Notes: generated by a model not told the origin, from the letters alone. A stretch of DNA of 64,000 nucleotides from Pictodentalium vernedei (GCA_031216915.1 CM062297.1:179232356-179296355); one strand, 5' to 3'. Numbered from the stretch's first letter, positions 32,913-45,047 are shown. A program made the numbers and translations.

Positions 32913-33314
32913 ATGGTAGCATATGGCCAAACGATGAGAATTCCCAAGTGTCACATGTTGAAGCTTTTTCTTTTTTTTGTACAATTAACGAATTTCTCAG
33001 GAATTGTTTATGCATTCGTTTTAAAGATAAACATGACGTCATACAGGAATCTGCGATATCCCTCCCCCCAATATTGCCAATTCGCCAGAGTCGATCTGCA
33101 ACGAAGTCACGAAGAATTTTGCACACCCAAACAGGATCCACAGTGGATGAACAAAGCCAAAGAAACAAAAGGCAAACTAACAGGAAAGTTAAAATCAATA
33201 TCCATAAAGATTTCCAAGTTTCTTTCGCGCCTTTTCGGAAATACTTTGAAAGTTAAACTCTGGTTACCATTTTTCTATTTAAAACTGAAACATAAAATAC
33301 TCCACATTCAATGA
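32913..33314 (+). CDS. small secreted-like open frame, unidentified
   Basis: ATG 32913 opens 133 codons. From an internal Met at residue 15 there is a good signal-peptide profile (MLKLFLFFVQLTNFSGIVYA). A basic mature part follows, with only two cysteines spaced C-x15-C (YCQFARV ... EEFCTPKQDPQWM) and a Lys-rich C-terminus. The Cys spacing and the following Pro/Trp superficially recall the second half of chemokine folds, but the N-terminal Cys pair is missing and no homologue can be named. A second frame (32879-33256) overlaps it. It may be chance; no splice sites or polyadenylation signal were established. Confidence 0.2.
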   Translation: MVAYGQTMRIPKCHMLKLFLFFVQLTNFSGIVYAFVLKINMTSYRNLRYPSPQYCQFARVDLQRSHEEFCTPKQDPQWMNKAKETKGKLTGKLKSISIKISKFLSRLFGNTLKVKLWLPFFYLKLKHKILHIQ

Positions 33315-33602
33315 GGAACGTGGGCAGTTCCGGTTGCACTTCCACGTAAAACCGGTTAGCAACACACGTTGTCCGGAAATGGGAAAAATGCCATTTGGTC
33401 GACACCGTTTTACGTGCCCTGTTGAATTGCTAATTTTTGGCATACGTCTCAAACAAAGTCTGCCAAATTGGTCTTAAACAAATGGGAGTGAGTCCAGAAT
33501 ATTGCCGACCAAATTTTCAAAACGATCTTTTCTTCAATTAACATTAAATCTCGCAATACCTTCGTATAGATCGAAGACTACAGTCAACATGAAATGTATT
33601 AA

Positions 33603-33821
33603 CCCCTTCAACGACGGTGTCATATGCCATACTAGTTCAATGACAGGAATAGGAAAGTCCATATTCATTATTTGGGAGTGGACCAATTAATATTTTCAAC
33701 GTGCTGCCTTTAAAATATTAATTGGTCTACCCCACACATGCACTGAGCATCCATACCACTTGATGAAATTATGACATATCATGTTCCTGGACTGGAAAAG
33801 CATCCTCTGAGTTTCAAAGGG
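33603..33821. mobile_element. TTAA palindromic MITE, family D
   Basis: CCCCTTCAACGACGG ... GAGTTTCAAAGGG, 219 bp, with TTAA at 33599-33602 and 33822-33825. Inner hairpin GGACCAATTAATATTTT / AAAATATTAATTGGTC. Confidence 0.75.
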
Positions 33822-34139
33822 TTAATTTAATAATCAAAGTTTCGTGCTGCTCGAGAAGAAAATGGCCGAAGTTGCTCGCAAGGCTGCACTTCAGTCTGTG
33901 TAAGAAAAAATATACGAACGGCTATTTCTTAATACAGTCCAAATTATGTACTTTAAATTATATTTACGGTAAGAAGAGGGGAGGAAGAATTATTATCTAA
34001 TTATTATCAAATACCCCCAGTTGCGCAGCCCGGGCCAGGGGCCAGCAAAAATCTAAAAGTCAATGATATTCTGATATGCTGATATTCAAGGAAGAGCAAC
34101 AAATAATACAAGGGGAGAAATTACAAATTGGGAGGGAGG

Positions 34140-35045
34140 GGTTACATGCCTTCCCTGTGTATTATCAAATATTCTAGTGGCGCACCCTCGGGGTGGACAC
34201 CCCCCGAAATTTAAGATTCTAATTCTATAATATGCGTGGTTGAGAAACTAATACTGTATGGAAAAAGGAAATATATAAATCTTATAGTACCATTCAAAAC
34301 ATATTGCTCGAACACTTCTCGGCCTCGTTACTCGTCAAGTTACACTCACATACTTGTTTTGGTAAAGTTGTAGTTTGTTTTGTTTTTGTTTTATTCTGTT
34401 TTAATTCAATACCCTTTTTCCTTTAGGTTCTGTCGCTTATCGCCACGATATGGCCTAGGTTGCTGATGTGGCGTTGGGCACCAATAAATGATAATAGTGA
34501 TCCATGTATCAATGTATCTGTGGGAGAATGTATGTGTATGTGTGTATGTGTATGTATGCAATTATTGTACAGCCATTGAGCACCGTGTGTTATTATGGGT
34601 AAACGTCCCTGCCAATTTACGTATGTTTCAAAAAGGTACATGTACGCAATGCAGAAGTTAAAATAATACATACCTTAAATTCTATTTACAGTATCGGGAT
34701 GATCAATTGCTACTAAGCACCTGCATGAAAAAAAATCACATTGGTGAGAGTGGGTGCCCGTGTCATTGTAATTCTGTATTATCAAATAACTCAAATTGTG
34801 TGTTTTGCGTGGAGGGGTAACTAATACTGCCAGGAAAAAAGAAATATCCAAAATTGGTGTGTGTGGAGGGAGCTTGGGCTCCATTCCTCCTGTATATTAC
34901 GATTACCCCACTGGTGTACTGTAGCCCGAAGCAAGGACCCCAAAAATACGAAATTCTATGGTCTGTGTGGAGGAGCAACTGATGCTGAATGGAAAAATAA
35001 ATACACAAATTTGAGAGTATCGTTTTGGACACAATTTTCAAAGAG
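34140..35045 (+). repeat. degenerate repeats with three recognisable units
   Basis: The phrase AACTAATACTGTATGGAAAA / AACTAATACTGCCAGGAAAA / AACTGATGCTGAATGGAAAA occurs near 34240, 34820 and 34977, each followed by an AAATA-rich stretch and preceded by GTGTGGAGG-like sequence. Spacing is irregular, so this is an old array broken by other DNA. A short GTAGCTTCCGTAAATTCGCC / GTTGCTTCCGTGAAGCCGC duplication follows at 35145-35225. Confidence 0.45.
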
Positions 35046-35284
35046 CGTGTGGGGGTGAGGCAAACTCCCCTGCCAAGTTACTTTGTTTTAGGCAAAGACA
35101 CATGCGTGCAATTAAGAAATAAAACTGACACCAACAGCCAACCAAAGTAGCTTCCGTAAATTCGCCCTCCTGTTGTAAAACTGAAACCAACCTCCAGCCA
35201 AGTTGCTTCCGTGAAGCCGCAATCCTGTTTTTACCCCGTGGATGATGATTTTCTTCATTGAAAGTGATTTGCAGGAATGTTAAC

Positions 35285-35415
35285 ACTCCTTAATTTCCTA
35301 AAGCTGTAAGTAAATTTAAAACGTTAGGGGTATGACAATTTCATATAAAAAATGAAATTTTCAAATTTCAGCGAATTTGTATCATCGATGTGCGCATTAT
35401 TTCACAAACTTCACA
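35285..35415 (+). repeat. fragment of interspersed repeat R
   Basis: CTTAATTTCCTAAAGCTGTA ... GAATTTGTATCATCGATGTG CGCATTATTTCACAAAC matches the start of the repeats at 4190 and 50608. Confidence 0.65.
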
Positions 35416-37390
35416 AAAATACAGAACGTGGCAATGGTCGAACTTCAAAAATATTATTTTATTTGCTTTTAACGTGCGGCTGCGCGGAATTTATTCAAGT
35501 GAGCCGTTAATATTGTTGGACAGAGGGCAACAGGTTGACATTGCCATTATAGAACGTTTGTAAGTACTTTGACACGGCACCTCACAAACAACGTCGTCAG
35601 ATACTGAACAGATACGGCACGGGCAAAAAAAATTCAGACATGGCAAAATAGTCTCCTGACAGAGAAGTACCCTGCGAGTTGTACTAGAATAAGAAAATCA
35701 GAAGAAGCGATAGCTTATTCAGGTGTGGCACAGGGAACAGTACAATCAGTGTTCATGCTGCCGGGAGTCAATGATTCATTGCACTAAAAAATCATTTTTG
35801 GCACAAAAATACAGCATTTGGCACCAACATTTGGCACCAAAATTAAACTTTTCGTTGGTCTCACGGGTTCTGGTTTATTATTTCGATAATGTCGCTGTCT
35901 GACCACAGAGTCGAGGCACAATTTATACCCGTCAAGTAATCTTTAAGAAACAGTTATATGATTTTAACTGTTACCTATAGATTACGTGACAGGTGTATGT
36001 TGTGTTGGGTCAACTAAATAAATCCCTCTGTGTTATAGGTCAACTGAATTAATAATTTGTCCAATTAATCTGTTTCTTATGAAAACATTTCTTTGTTACG
36101 TTATCATCTTTATCTTGATTACTTCTTTATAAGCCTTCTAAAATATAAATTATTTGCTGCTGGTTTATTTGGAGTGAATAAACAGTGAGTAAATAACAAT
36201 TACGAAATAATTTATAAACGTTAATAATGGCTGGCTTTATTTATTTCTATACCATGATTAGCTGTTCTACCATATATGAAAAGCCTTTGACATACATTTT
36301 TGCTTTACACACCAACTGTGATGAACACGTCAGCAGTGGGATTTCAATAGTTAAAATTTACATCTACAGTAGAACTACATCCTAGTTGACCTTTGTTGAC
36401 GTCGACCTGAATGCGAACTTGTCTAAATTCATCGCACGTCGCCTCGCGAAGAGTGAAATGAAAGTGGCAGTTATTTATTACGTTCTTAAATGAGTTTACC
36501 CAATAAGACACACAAAATTAACAAACATGCATTGTCCCATGTTAATAAAGCATCCATAACTCGAAATAGTATGTTGTTATTCTATTAAAATGAAAAATGC
36601 CCCGTTTTTTTTTCCATTTCGTTTTGGTGATAAAATTGACAGCGGCAGTACCGCCCACCGATGATCAAGTAAACAAAAACAGATTCGAACGTATGTACGT
36701 CTGCTGCTCAGTAAAATCGAGAAAAAATAATAGCGGCTCTTAATAATCTGATGATCGGGGTATAAATAAAATATACCCAAAGTAGCTTGGTGTACCGATT
36801 TTCGTCAACTCAGCACTAGGATACTATCTAGATTAACAAGCTCTCAAGGTGTATTGGTAACTCATTCTCAATGTAATTTGTCTGGCATGCTCGTCCCTGC
36901 TGGCTGTTCATTCGGTCTTTACCCTTGTTTTTTATATCTATTTTTTGGGCAATTTGTCTCTCACTCTGTATACATATAAATTCATGGAATGGTCCGTATC
37001 ATGGGCCTAGCTGCACTGGTCTCCGACCACAGGACGCACCACCAACACATGATTTAGTCGAGCTATTCTTAAAAGAAGATAATGGAAATTTACTATGTTG
37101 CATTACAACTTCTTCATTTTTTCTACCCCCTTCCTCTTTCTATTTCACTCTATTTTCCTCTTCTATTTCTCCATGGTCTTTCTCTCTCCTGCATAGGGAA
37201 GGCAGGAAGACAGCCAATCTGCCTGTGCCTGATCCTACCAGTATACGAATTATGTATTAACGGATTTGTAACCCAGTGTCAACGATATTTATACATTGTA
37301 AATATTCAGATTTCTTGTTCTTTGTGTTTAGTCTTTTGTACACTGGTGAATAAATTATATATCATATCATATATATATATCATATATATA
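35416..37390. other. unannotated spacer
   Basis: AT-rich. Open frames at 36925-37435 have no recognisable motif. Ends in an (AT)n-type stretch at 37360-37392. Confidence 0.35.
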
Positions 37391-37459
37391 TCTGGCACTC
37401 AAAGCACCCATTCCCCAAAACTTACCAAACGATAACCAACACAACCGTAAATCAACAGA

Positions 37460-38790
37460 AAGCAACCAATCAGTGAACACAAAAACAATAAACACCTTGT
37501 CATCAAAGAATCTAGCAAAGGCTCCGGGTGCATTATCATGGAAAAAGAGTATTACGAATCTAAAATTTTGGAAAGTATTTGAAGATCTGGGTACCTGTAA
37601 ATCACTAAAAAGAAATTTTGCCAAATCAATTCATAAAAAATTGAAGACCTTGTAAAAAATACTCCACATCATTCTCATCAGAAGAAAATGAATATATCTG
37701 TAAATTCGAATTGAAATCTAGCAATTTCTACAGTTTACCGAACATTCGTAAATCAAAACAAATAACTGATGCAATCAGTGATCAAAAATCGGAATATGTC
37801 TGTATTCTGCGCCCAGAAGATCTTAAATTCAGACCGATCGTTGCTGGGCCTTGCTGTGCAACCCATCGATTCAGCAGCATTATAGATAAAAGTTTACAAC
37901 CATACTTGGCAGTTATCCCAAGCTAAGTGAGAGATGACCTGGTTTTCCTCAACCATCTGCCCACAACTGTCAAGGAAGGCTCCACCCTTTTAAGCTTTGA
38001 CGTTACGTCCCGCTACAGCAACATTCCACACTCGGACTAGAAGCTGTAAAATATTGGCTAAAACAACATCCAAAGTTAAAAAGGAAAGGCACAAGTAAAT
38101 ATTAAAATTCATTCTCGAAAACAACACTTTTAACTTTGGCAGTAAGCATCTTAAACAGGTAAAGGGGACAGCAATGGGCACTAAAATGGCACTCCGGCCT
38201 TGGGCTACCTAGAACAAAGACTATAGTAAAAGATAGAAGAACATCTAGGGTTAGAGTTCTGACAAAACGTTGTATAAAAAACTGGAAAAGATACCTCGAT
38301 GAGTGTTCATAATACTCTCTGACTCAGAACACATACTGAGAGAAATCCACCATATCCTACAAACCCTACACCCTGTAACTACTCCTCTCCTTCTTGGATA
38401 TTCTATTCACATTGGAAGAGGACTTCTAACAGACATATATCACAAACCAATAGACCCTAAGCAATGCCTGCACTTCAAATCAAATCACCCTGCCCACACA
38501 GACAGAATATGCCTTATAATCTAGCTCAGAGAGTTTGCACAATAATTACAAACCCAGAACTTAGAACAAAAAGACTTAACGAACTAACAAACTCTCTCAA
38601 GAAACGCGGGTATCAAATCAAGCTGACGAGGAATGGTATTGACAGAGCAAACTCCCTAAGCCTCACGGAATTGAGAACTTCAAAAGAAAAAAAATGAAAA
38701 TAATGAAACTCGCACTTTTATCACCACCTTCAATCCAAACAATCCTGAACTTTTAGTTTCGCTTAAACACTATTTTATTCAACGAATATG
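37460..38790 (+). pseudogene. Penelope-like element reverse transcriptase (decayed)
   Basis: Successive frames give the RT order of Penelope-like elements. SNFYSLPNIRKS and LKFRPIVAGPCCATHRFSS lie at 37711-37920, TLLSFDVTSRYSNIPH near 37988-38035, HLKQVKGTAMGTKMA near 38145-38190, and YSIHIGRGLLTDIYHKPIDP with HPAHTDR at 38400-38510. NLAQRVCTIITNPELRTKRL follows at 38516-38590. LLSFDVTSxYSNIP and KGTAMGTK are diagnostic of this RT class. Many stops and frameshifts. The GIY-YIG domain that should follow is found at 40390-40701 after an antisense LINE. Such elements copy RNA into DNA at chromosomal breaks or telomeric ends. Confidence 0.8.
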
Positions 38791-39382
38791 CAAAACGATA
38801 CATGATTGAACACTAAAAAAGTAAGAGTTCAAGGAACAGCAACTCACAATTTTACATATATTTAATACACGACACCTACACACCTCACCTTCTGTAGTTT
38901 TTTTCCAAAAATTCTCGACTTCATTCAAATTTCTTGAGCTAACCGTTATGAACATATTTCTTTTTCTTACCATTTCCTCGAGGTTGGAGGGGGTGGACCT
39001 GCCACGCCAAACTCTACATATTCTCTCATTTTTTACTTATTTATTGCAGAGCTGCCCCCAACGAGCGTCGTTGGGTGCCCCCAACGAGCGTCGTTGGGGT
39101 AGGTTGTTCCACAGGGAGCTGTTTGTTTGTAAGCCTCTCTTTCCGCGCAACAACATCAAGAATAACTGACAACGACAAAAGTGGATTCCAAAGAAATAAC
39201 CAACCTTCAAGAGTGTATGCAAGCATCCCAAAATAGTAATAAAAACTACCAACGGGGACTGAAAGGCAGCCACGCCTAGTGGCCGCAAATCCTTCCCCTG
39301 CGGTGCCTAAACCGGCATACCATACAACGCAGAATATTTGAGCTGCGCTAGATTTCGCACCACTGTAAAACACAGGTGGTCG

Positions 39383-40060
39383 TTAATTCCCGACATTTAG
39401 GAACGTCTTGGAATTGATCAGTGATGAGTTCTCGCAGTCAGATAAGGGCAGCTTGTTCCATTGGTCTGTAACGCGATAAATTCGACGATGATGCGATTGG
39501 AGGAACTTTACTGGCAATATACGGGGGCGACATATGATGATAAATTTTGAAGTACTGTAACAACTTGGGTTTGCGACGTCTTTCTTGTAGAGAATCAAAA
39601 CGTGTTTCGGAATAAAGCAAAGACTTACTAGAACTGACAGTTGCCCCTGTAATGATCCTTGCGGGTGCGATCTATATTTTTCTAGTTCGCCGAATTTAGC
39701 CACCGAACAATTATCCCAAACAGCATCAGCGTATTCGAGTAAATGCCTAACGAAGGCAAAGTATATTTTTTCTTGGACGCTGCGATCGAGACTGAATTTC
39801 TGCCTCCTCAGCAAATCTAAACGAGACCAGCAAATCTAAACGAGACCATGCTTTAGAGCAGATGTGGTTAATGCGGTCGTTCCATGTTCAAGTGCTATTT
39901 CATATGACTCCTTAATGTTTATGGTTATGGACTTCAGATATTCATGTATCACCTTAAAATTGGAGTGGGTGGGCAATGGAGTTTTGTTACGTGATATAAG
40001 CATGCTCACTGTTTTTCGGAGACTAAACTCACCCCAGTCACATTTTAGCCCAATGTTCTA
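39383..40060 (-). pseudogene. LINE C-terminal fragment, inserted within the Penelope element
   Basis: On the minus strand, KAWSRLDLLRRQKFSLDRSV, FAFVRHLLEYADAVWDNCSV and YRVTDQWNKLPLSDCENSSL are the characteristic region downstream of the RT domain of non-LTR retrotransposons, ending with a stop at 39383. An 18-bp tandem duplication (AGCAAATCTAAACGAGACC) lies at 39811-39848. Only the 3' part of ORF2 remains. Its 3' flank (39050-39100) contains a tandem palindromic motif CCCCAACGAGCGTCGTTGGG. It separates the Penelope RT from its endonuclease, so it inserted later. Confidence 0.7.
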
Positions 40061-40389
40061 TTGAGGCTAAGTCTTGATTTATTATAAGATCGAAGCTTGC
40101 TCTGGATTCTCTACAATTAAATACAGGGAAGTATCACCTACATCCCTTTTATCCTATACAGTTTGGCCATGTTAAAATGCAGTTAACGAATTAAGAAAAT
40201 ATTGTAGAAAAATACGTAGAAAATACAACAAATCAAATGTAAGAGACAACAAGCAAATCTCAAACAAGTTTTAACGCGAGCGAAGTTTGAGGAGGAGACG
40301 AACACTCCAAGGTCTCAAAGTGTAACGATAAACAATGTTAAACCAGGGAGGCCCCAATGGAGGCAAATTCATTTAAATTTCAAAAGGCA

Positions 40390-40701
40390 AACTCACCCTT
40401 CGTTGTGAAAACACCACTCACATGCGCATCATCATACGTTACGTCCTGTACACTATAGAGTGTTCGGGTTGCAAAGAAGAGTGCCTAGGGAAGAGTAATT
40501 ACACCAGAAAGCGAGTCTCTGGTCACCAAAACACATTAGAGATAAAAAAATCAAGAAACCTTTATCTGAGTGAACACATTGACCTCTGTAACAAAAGAAA
40601 AAAAACCGGTTTTAACATTTCCCTTTCTTTCAATGCAACGATGAAAGAGCACTCATGGCGAGGGAAAGATTTTTCAAAGATAAATTCAAGCCCAATTTAA
40701 A
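40390..40701 (+). pseudogene. Penelope-like GIY-YIG endonuclease domain (decayed)
   Basis: RYVLYTIECSGCKEECLGKS at 40431 is the first part of a GIY-YIG nuclease with a CCHH-like C..C pair; the YIG position is degraded to CLG. NLYLSEHIDLCNKRKKTGFN and a terminal KDFSKINSSP follow. This is the expected C-terminal domain of the element starting at 37460, same strand. The inactivating changes suggest it is a relic. Confidence 0.65.
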
Positions 40702-41034
40702 TTGAAACTAAACGGAATTGCTCTGTCAACTACAAATACACCCATAGTCACGCTCCACCACACCATAAAAAGTATACTCTCCTGAAATTACACAGCGTAA
40801 CTGCAGCATTTCACAGGGTTATCACAGCATCAGTAACACTAATAATTAATAGTTCTTAGCCTTCGGCGGATTTGTCGCGGTCTTCTGTGGCACCCTTATA
40901 ATGTTGCAAAAACACAGTGTACTCGCTGGGGTAAGTATTAGTACTTATAAATAGCTCCGTATATAATTCTGCGACTTCCTCTTCATGAGTGGAATTAGAT
41001 ATATTATTACTACTATTATAAGTGTCCATATTAA

Positions 41035-41274
41035 CCCTTTGAAACCTCGTTTCCTGGAATGGTGTCGCCTTTGTGTACACTTGCAGTGAGATGGATCAGT
41101 CCAATATTAATTTACAGGGAGAATAAAATAATAACTGCCGTCTGCAGCCGTGTGGCTGAAGACTGCAGTTATTCTTTTATCATCAATGCCCCGTGTATAG
41201 ACCTCTTATAAAAAGACAAAAATGGGACGAAATTATGTCCTGGACCTAAAAAGCGGTCTTTCGAGTTCAAAGGG
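41035..41274. mobile_element. TTAA palindromic MITE, family C (copy 2)
   Basis: CCCTTTGAAACCTCGTTTCC ... GAGTTCAAAGGG, 240 bp, preceded by TTAA (41031-41034) and followed by TTAG. Central hairpin TAATAACTGCCGTCTGCAG / CTGAAGACTGCAGTTATT. Pairs with 10627. Confidence 0.8.
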
Positions 41275-41278
41275 TTAG

Positions 41279-42009
41279 TGTGTATTTACTTGTTTGTTCA
41301 TGTTGTAGTTAATTCTTCAAAAATGTGTAATAAAGCCAGGAATTTGCAAACGATTTTTTCTGTCATAATGATAAAACAATAATTGACTTACCGTGAGGTT
41401 GATACAAGGAATTATCAACCTATGAAAGTAATATTCAACGAGGCCGTATCTCCTTGTTTCTATCTCGAGGGGATGAGAAACCACACCGAAAAGTTGCTAA
41501 AACAGCGATGATGCCTTTGCCTATGGCCTTGGTGAATATTACCTTTCTCAGGTTGATAATTGCTTGTATCATTCTTATAAGGTAAGTCAATAATTGTATA
41601 ATATTATCATCGGTTAACACCGAGTACTAGCGAACACTGCAAATTAACACACGTTGTCATCAAACTTTGGTCTCACCGAGTTCTATTTTAACTCTCAATT
41701 TTCTGACAGTTTCTTTTCAACTTCTCATAAAATCAAGTCATGGCTGCTGTACGGGGTTCATAGGGTTTTTTTTCTAAATAAACAGCCATGTTTATAAATT
41801 GTATATAAATAATTATATCTGATGTACATCAAGTATAAACAAAACACAAAGTTCTTTCTTTATTGTGTATGGAAAATTATCACACTCAAAAGAACAATTA
41901 CCACTCTCAACTTTTCGGGCGTTAATGTTTTTTCTGAGTGCGATAATTTACCATAATATACTACAACTAAAAGATTCGCTAAACCCTTGCGACTTCATTA
42001 GTTGTACAT
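41279..42009. other. unannotated spacer
   Basis: An inverted pair around 41375-41590 (ATAATTGACTTACC ... GGTAAGTCAATAATT, AAGGAATTATCAACCTATGA ... TCAGGTTGATAATTGCTTG) suggests a further hairpin element of about 220 bp. No gene. Confidence 0.4.
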
Positions 42010-42420
42010 GCACAGAACGACACACGCGCGTGAATGGTTTAATCGATATGGCACGAGTATCAGCGTGGAAGAATAAAACGAGAGATCCGCGATTAACCCA
42101 TTCACAAGCGTATCGGTTATTACACGCCTTCATGTTTATGAAAAAAACATTATTAGGACACTCAGCAATTCATTAGACAACTATCAACAATAAGAACACA
42201 TTTTATTGCCAATCAAATTTACGAGGGGAACCTGTGTTGTTATTTCGTCCCCTGACACATAAAACACATTGGAACTCAGGGGACGATTTTAGTTATTCCT
42301 GATAATCCAAACTGTAAATATGGTACACGATTTGTGTAAAATTTCGCTTCTTTATAAAAATAGTCCGTCAACGATTTCCGGAACAGATTTTCATTTTCCG
42401 CTCGGTTTAGTGTTGCTCTA
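42010..42420 (+). mobile_element. family P element (copy 3, deleted)
   Basis: CACAGAACGACACACGCGCG, TTAATCGATATGGCACGAG, then ACACATTGGAACTCAGGGGA and ACAGATTTTCATTTTCCGCTC. Both hairpins are reduced to single arms. Confidence 0.7.
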
Positions 42421-42540
42421 ACCCATTGGGATGCTGAGTGTTGTGTCTGTCGGATAGACTTTTTTATTACATGCCTGTTCTATGATATTCCCATCTAGAT
42501 GGGTCTCCCCATCAAAATTCTCAGGATACTGCCCTCCTTC

Positions 42541-43080
42541 CTGTCAGATCGGAAAATATAGGTAAGAGTAAATCGCGAAACCTCAGGCGAGGTAAATCTA
42601 AAGGACGGAACCCGGGTCCCAGGGATCCGTCCTCAGCCAGCTACTATTCGCCCTCTACGTAAATGATATAGACTCAGGGGGGGGGGGGGGAATTCATGTA
42701 GACATTTCCCAATTCTCAGATGATAAGGCCTTTCGGATGACAAACCCATGCGTCGGGATTGTAAAGAGACGCCTCCAAGACGCTCTCCGGGATCTAGAAG
42801 CCTGGTGCGCTAAATGGTGCATCAAGCCCAATGCCAACAAAACTCAGCATCTAATAATAACCCATGAGAAGTAAATTCCAGATGTTAATCTGGAACTCAA
42901 CAACCAGGACTTTAAAATAGCAACCGAAGCTAAGCTTTTGGGCATCATCCTCTATAAAGGCCTTAGACTAAATAACCACGTCAATCAAACAGTCACTAAT
43001 GCCTTCTCTCCTCAAACGCGAAACACATGCTTCATAAGCAGACTATACTTGCAAAAATAAGTGGCAGACAAAACTTGCCT
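42541..43080 (+). pseudogene. LINE reverse transcriptase fragment, plus strand
   Basis: GSQGSVLSQLLFALYVNDID and ISQFSDDKAFRM correspond to the RT motifs QGSxLSPxLF and FADD (SDD here). LQDALRDLEAWCAKWCIKPN and KLLGIIL complete a Jockey/RTE-type RT thumb. A 15-base G run (42676-42690) sits between the two core motifs. Its first 78 bp recur inverted at 43138-43215, where the upstream part of the same protein begins on the other strand. Confidence 0.7.
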
Positions 43081-43137
43081 GAAGCTACTAGCTCCAAATG
43101 GTGCGTCAGACAATCAAAGAACACCGCCAACACGGTC

Positions 43138-43554
43138 GACCCGGGTTCCGTCCTTTAGATTTACCTCGCCTGAGATTTCGCGATTTACTCTTACCTATAT
43201 TTTCCGATCTGACAGGAAGTAGCCATGAGTGAGGCGTCTGCTTAGTAGGTAGGTTAGTCTGTCCACGAAGAAATGAGGGCATTGTTTTGGGATTCTGTAG
43301 GAGATTTCGTCCTCCGCGGAGAAGGACGATGTTTTGCACTTCCTAATTACGTTGATTACTTCGCCATTAATGATTGGGTCGACCAGTATGTTGTCGTCCC
43401 CTTCTTCCGGGTCTGTTTTAAAATTTGGTTCGGTATAGATCGTACGATTATCAGTTATGAATTTATCGATTTTCAGTTTGACCTGATCATCAAATATATC
43501 CGCTTCTCGGGGAAGATGAGTCTTCATGAGAATTTCGACAATAGCGGCAAGTAA
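43138..43554 (-). pseudogene. LINE reverse transcriptase N-terminal fragment, minus strand
   Basis: DPIINGEVINVIRKCKTSSF, AEDEISYRIPKQCP and RRLTHGYFLSDRKI match the segment preceding the RT core in Jockey-like LINEs. Together with the plus-strand piece at 42541 it would form one continuous RT. The 78-bp arm at its 3' end (43138-43215) is 77/78 identical to the inverse of 42541-42618. Confidence 0.65.
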
Positions 43555-43884
43555 ACTAGTAATAGTTCTTCGGAAGGAGTGGAGGAGGGGTGTTGCATCA
43601 AATTATTAGAGTAGGAAAAATTATTATGAGGACATAATATTAAATATTATTTCAACACAAAACGTCAACTTGTTTGTGTCAATTTGTAAACTACATTGAT
43701 GCCGCAATGCTACATGTATGATATTTTCTTTTTCACACAAAAATCCAGCGAATAAAATTACTTCCTCAGCCAGTCTTCAATTGTTGCACGCCCTCTCTTC
43801 AGTGGCCGAACCGACTGAAAATGCAAGCTGCCGAAACGTACTGACTGGACGAATCCATTCTAATCTGCATTCTGGCTTACTAGA

Positions 43885-45047
43885 CTGAGTCAAAAAAGAA
43901 AATATAATAAACTATGATGAGGAATTGTTTTTAGTATTATCGACTTTAATCCCAAACAAATTATTGTAAATTCATATTTCGAGTCTAGCTGTATGAATTT
44001 ACGTAATTTCATGTTCTTACTCTTGCCAGCGTCACGTCAGGACGTCGCAATTCAGACACGGGGTGAAATGAAAAGTTCACACATGCAGTCAATAGCGTGT
44101 ATGTGCACAGTTTGCCTCATGGATGGCACGACATCGACGGCGCACGGACCTGATAAGTCTCTGGATGTCATCCTGTGGTATTGCGTTTCACTCCTGCCTT
44201 AGAACATTACGTAAATCGTCTAACGTCTGAAGATTATGAAGTCGTACCCGGCAGTCCAATTGATCCGATGTTCGATTGGCGATAAATCTGGAGAAAGTTG
44301 GGGCCAGTGAAGAAGAAGATGCTCTGCTCCTCAAGAAGGTCACGACAGATACGCGCCACGTGACACCGGGCATTGTCTTGCTGGAATAACTGCAATCCGA
44401 CGTTATCGTTGAACAAGGGGACAACGACAGCTTTCAGAATTTCGTCCATATATCGCTATCCATTTGTATTACCATCTATGAAGATCAACTGTGTTCGATA
44501 GTGCAAGGAAATTCCTGCCCAAACCGTTACAATTCCCCCGCCGAAACGGTCGCGTTCCCGCACGCAAGCATCAGAAAACCTTTCTCCTCCTGATGTGTCG
44601 GTCTTGTGCAGGGGTCGTAACTCTTAGTCGACTTGAACGCGGTCGGTCGGCAGTAGATCCATGGTTCTATACCTTCCAATGAGACGGTAAATAGTGGCCA
44701 CAGTGACTCCGGACTCAGCAGCGAGCTCATCTGAAGGTATTCCAGCCTCATGCATACCAATGGCACGCAATCTCTGATTTTCGGTTAACCTTAGGATTTT
44801 TTAAAATGTCTCTAGCACAACATAACACAAAGAAAATCGTCGGTCACCCATTCAATTTGACATTCTCGGGTAACATGTGCTATTTTGAAATCCGTAGCAA
44901 AATTGTATACGGTTGTGTGGACAACACCATGTCATTAAACTCGTTGCACGACTTCTTGTCCACAAACATGCAACATTAGAACTATTATATTTCATCCTTT
45001 ATGCTATTTTTCACATTTATTCTATTATATTTTCTTTTTTGACTCAG
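43885..45047. mobile_element. Tc1-like transposon, 1.16 kb
   Basis: Terminal inverted repeats CTGAGTCAAAAAAGAAAATA (43885) and TATTTTCTTTTTTGACTCAG (45047), about 25 bp. TA follows the right end; the left flank is GA, a worn TA. The transposase relic at 44190-44790 lies inside on the minus strand. Confidence 0.8.
44190..44790 (-). pseudogene. Tc1-type transposase (internally deleted)
   Basis: On the minus strand: a helix-turn-helix segment (IGMHEAGIPSDELAAESGVT, VATIYRLIGRYRTMD) near 44765-44660, then DRFGGGIVTVWAGIS near 44550. YMDEILKAVVVPLFND and LQLFQQDNARCHVAR (44449-44340) follow. The second D of the DDE/DDD triad is in FQQDNA. The SPDLSPIEHLWD-like end is scrambled. Most of the region between the DNA-binding part and the catalytic core is missing, so no enzyme can be made. 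Confidence 0.75.

Noticed and set aside
36925-37435. Two overlapping hydrophobic open frames
   Set aside because: T/C-rich sequence with no motif, start context or conservation evidence.
42010-42120. Small protein at the family P element
   Set aside because: Frame overlaps a hairpin repeated in other copies where it is interrupted.
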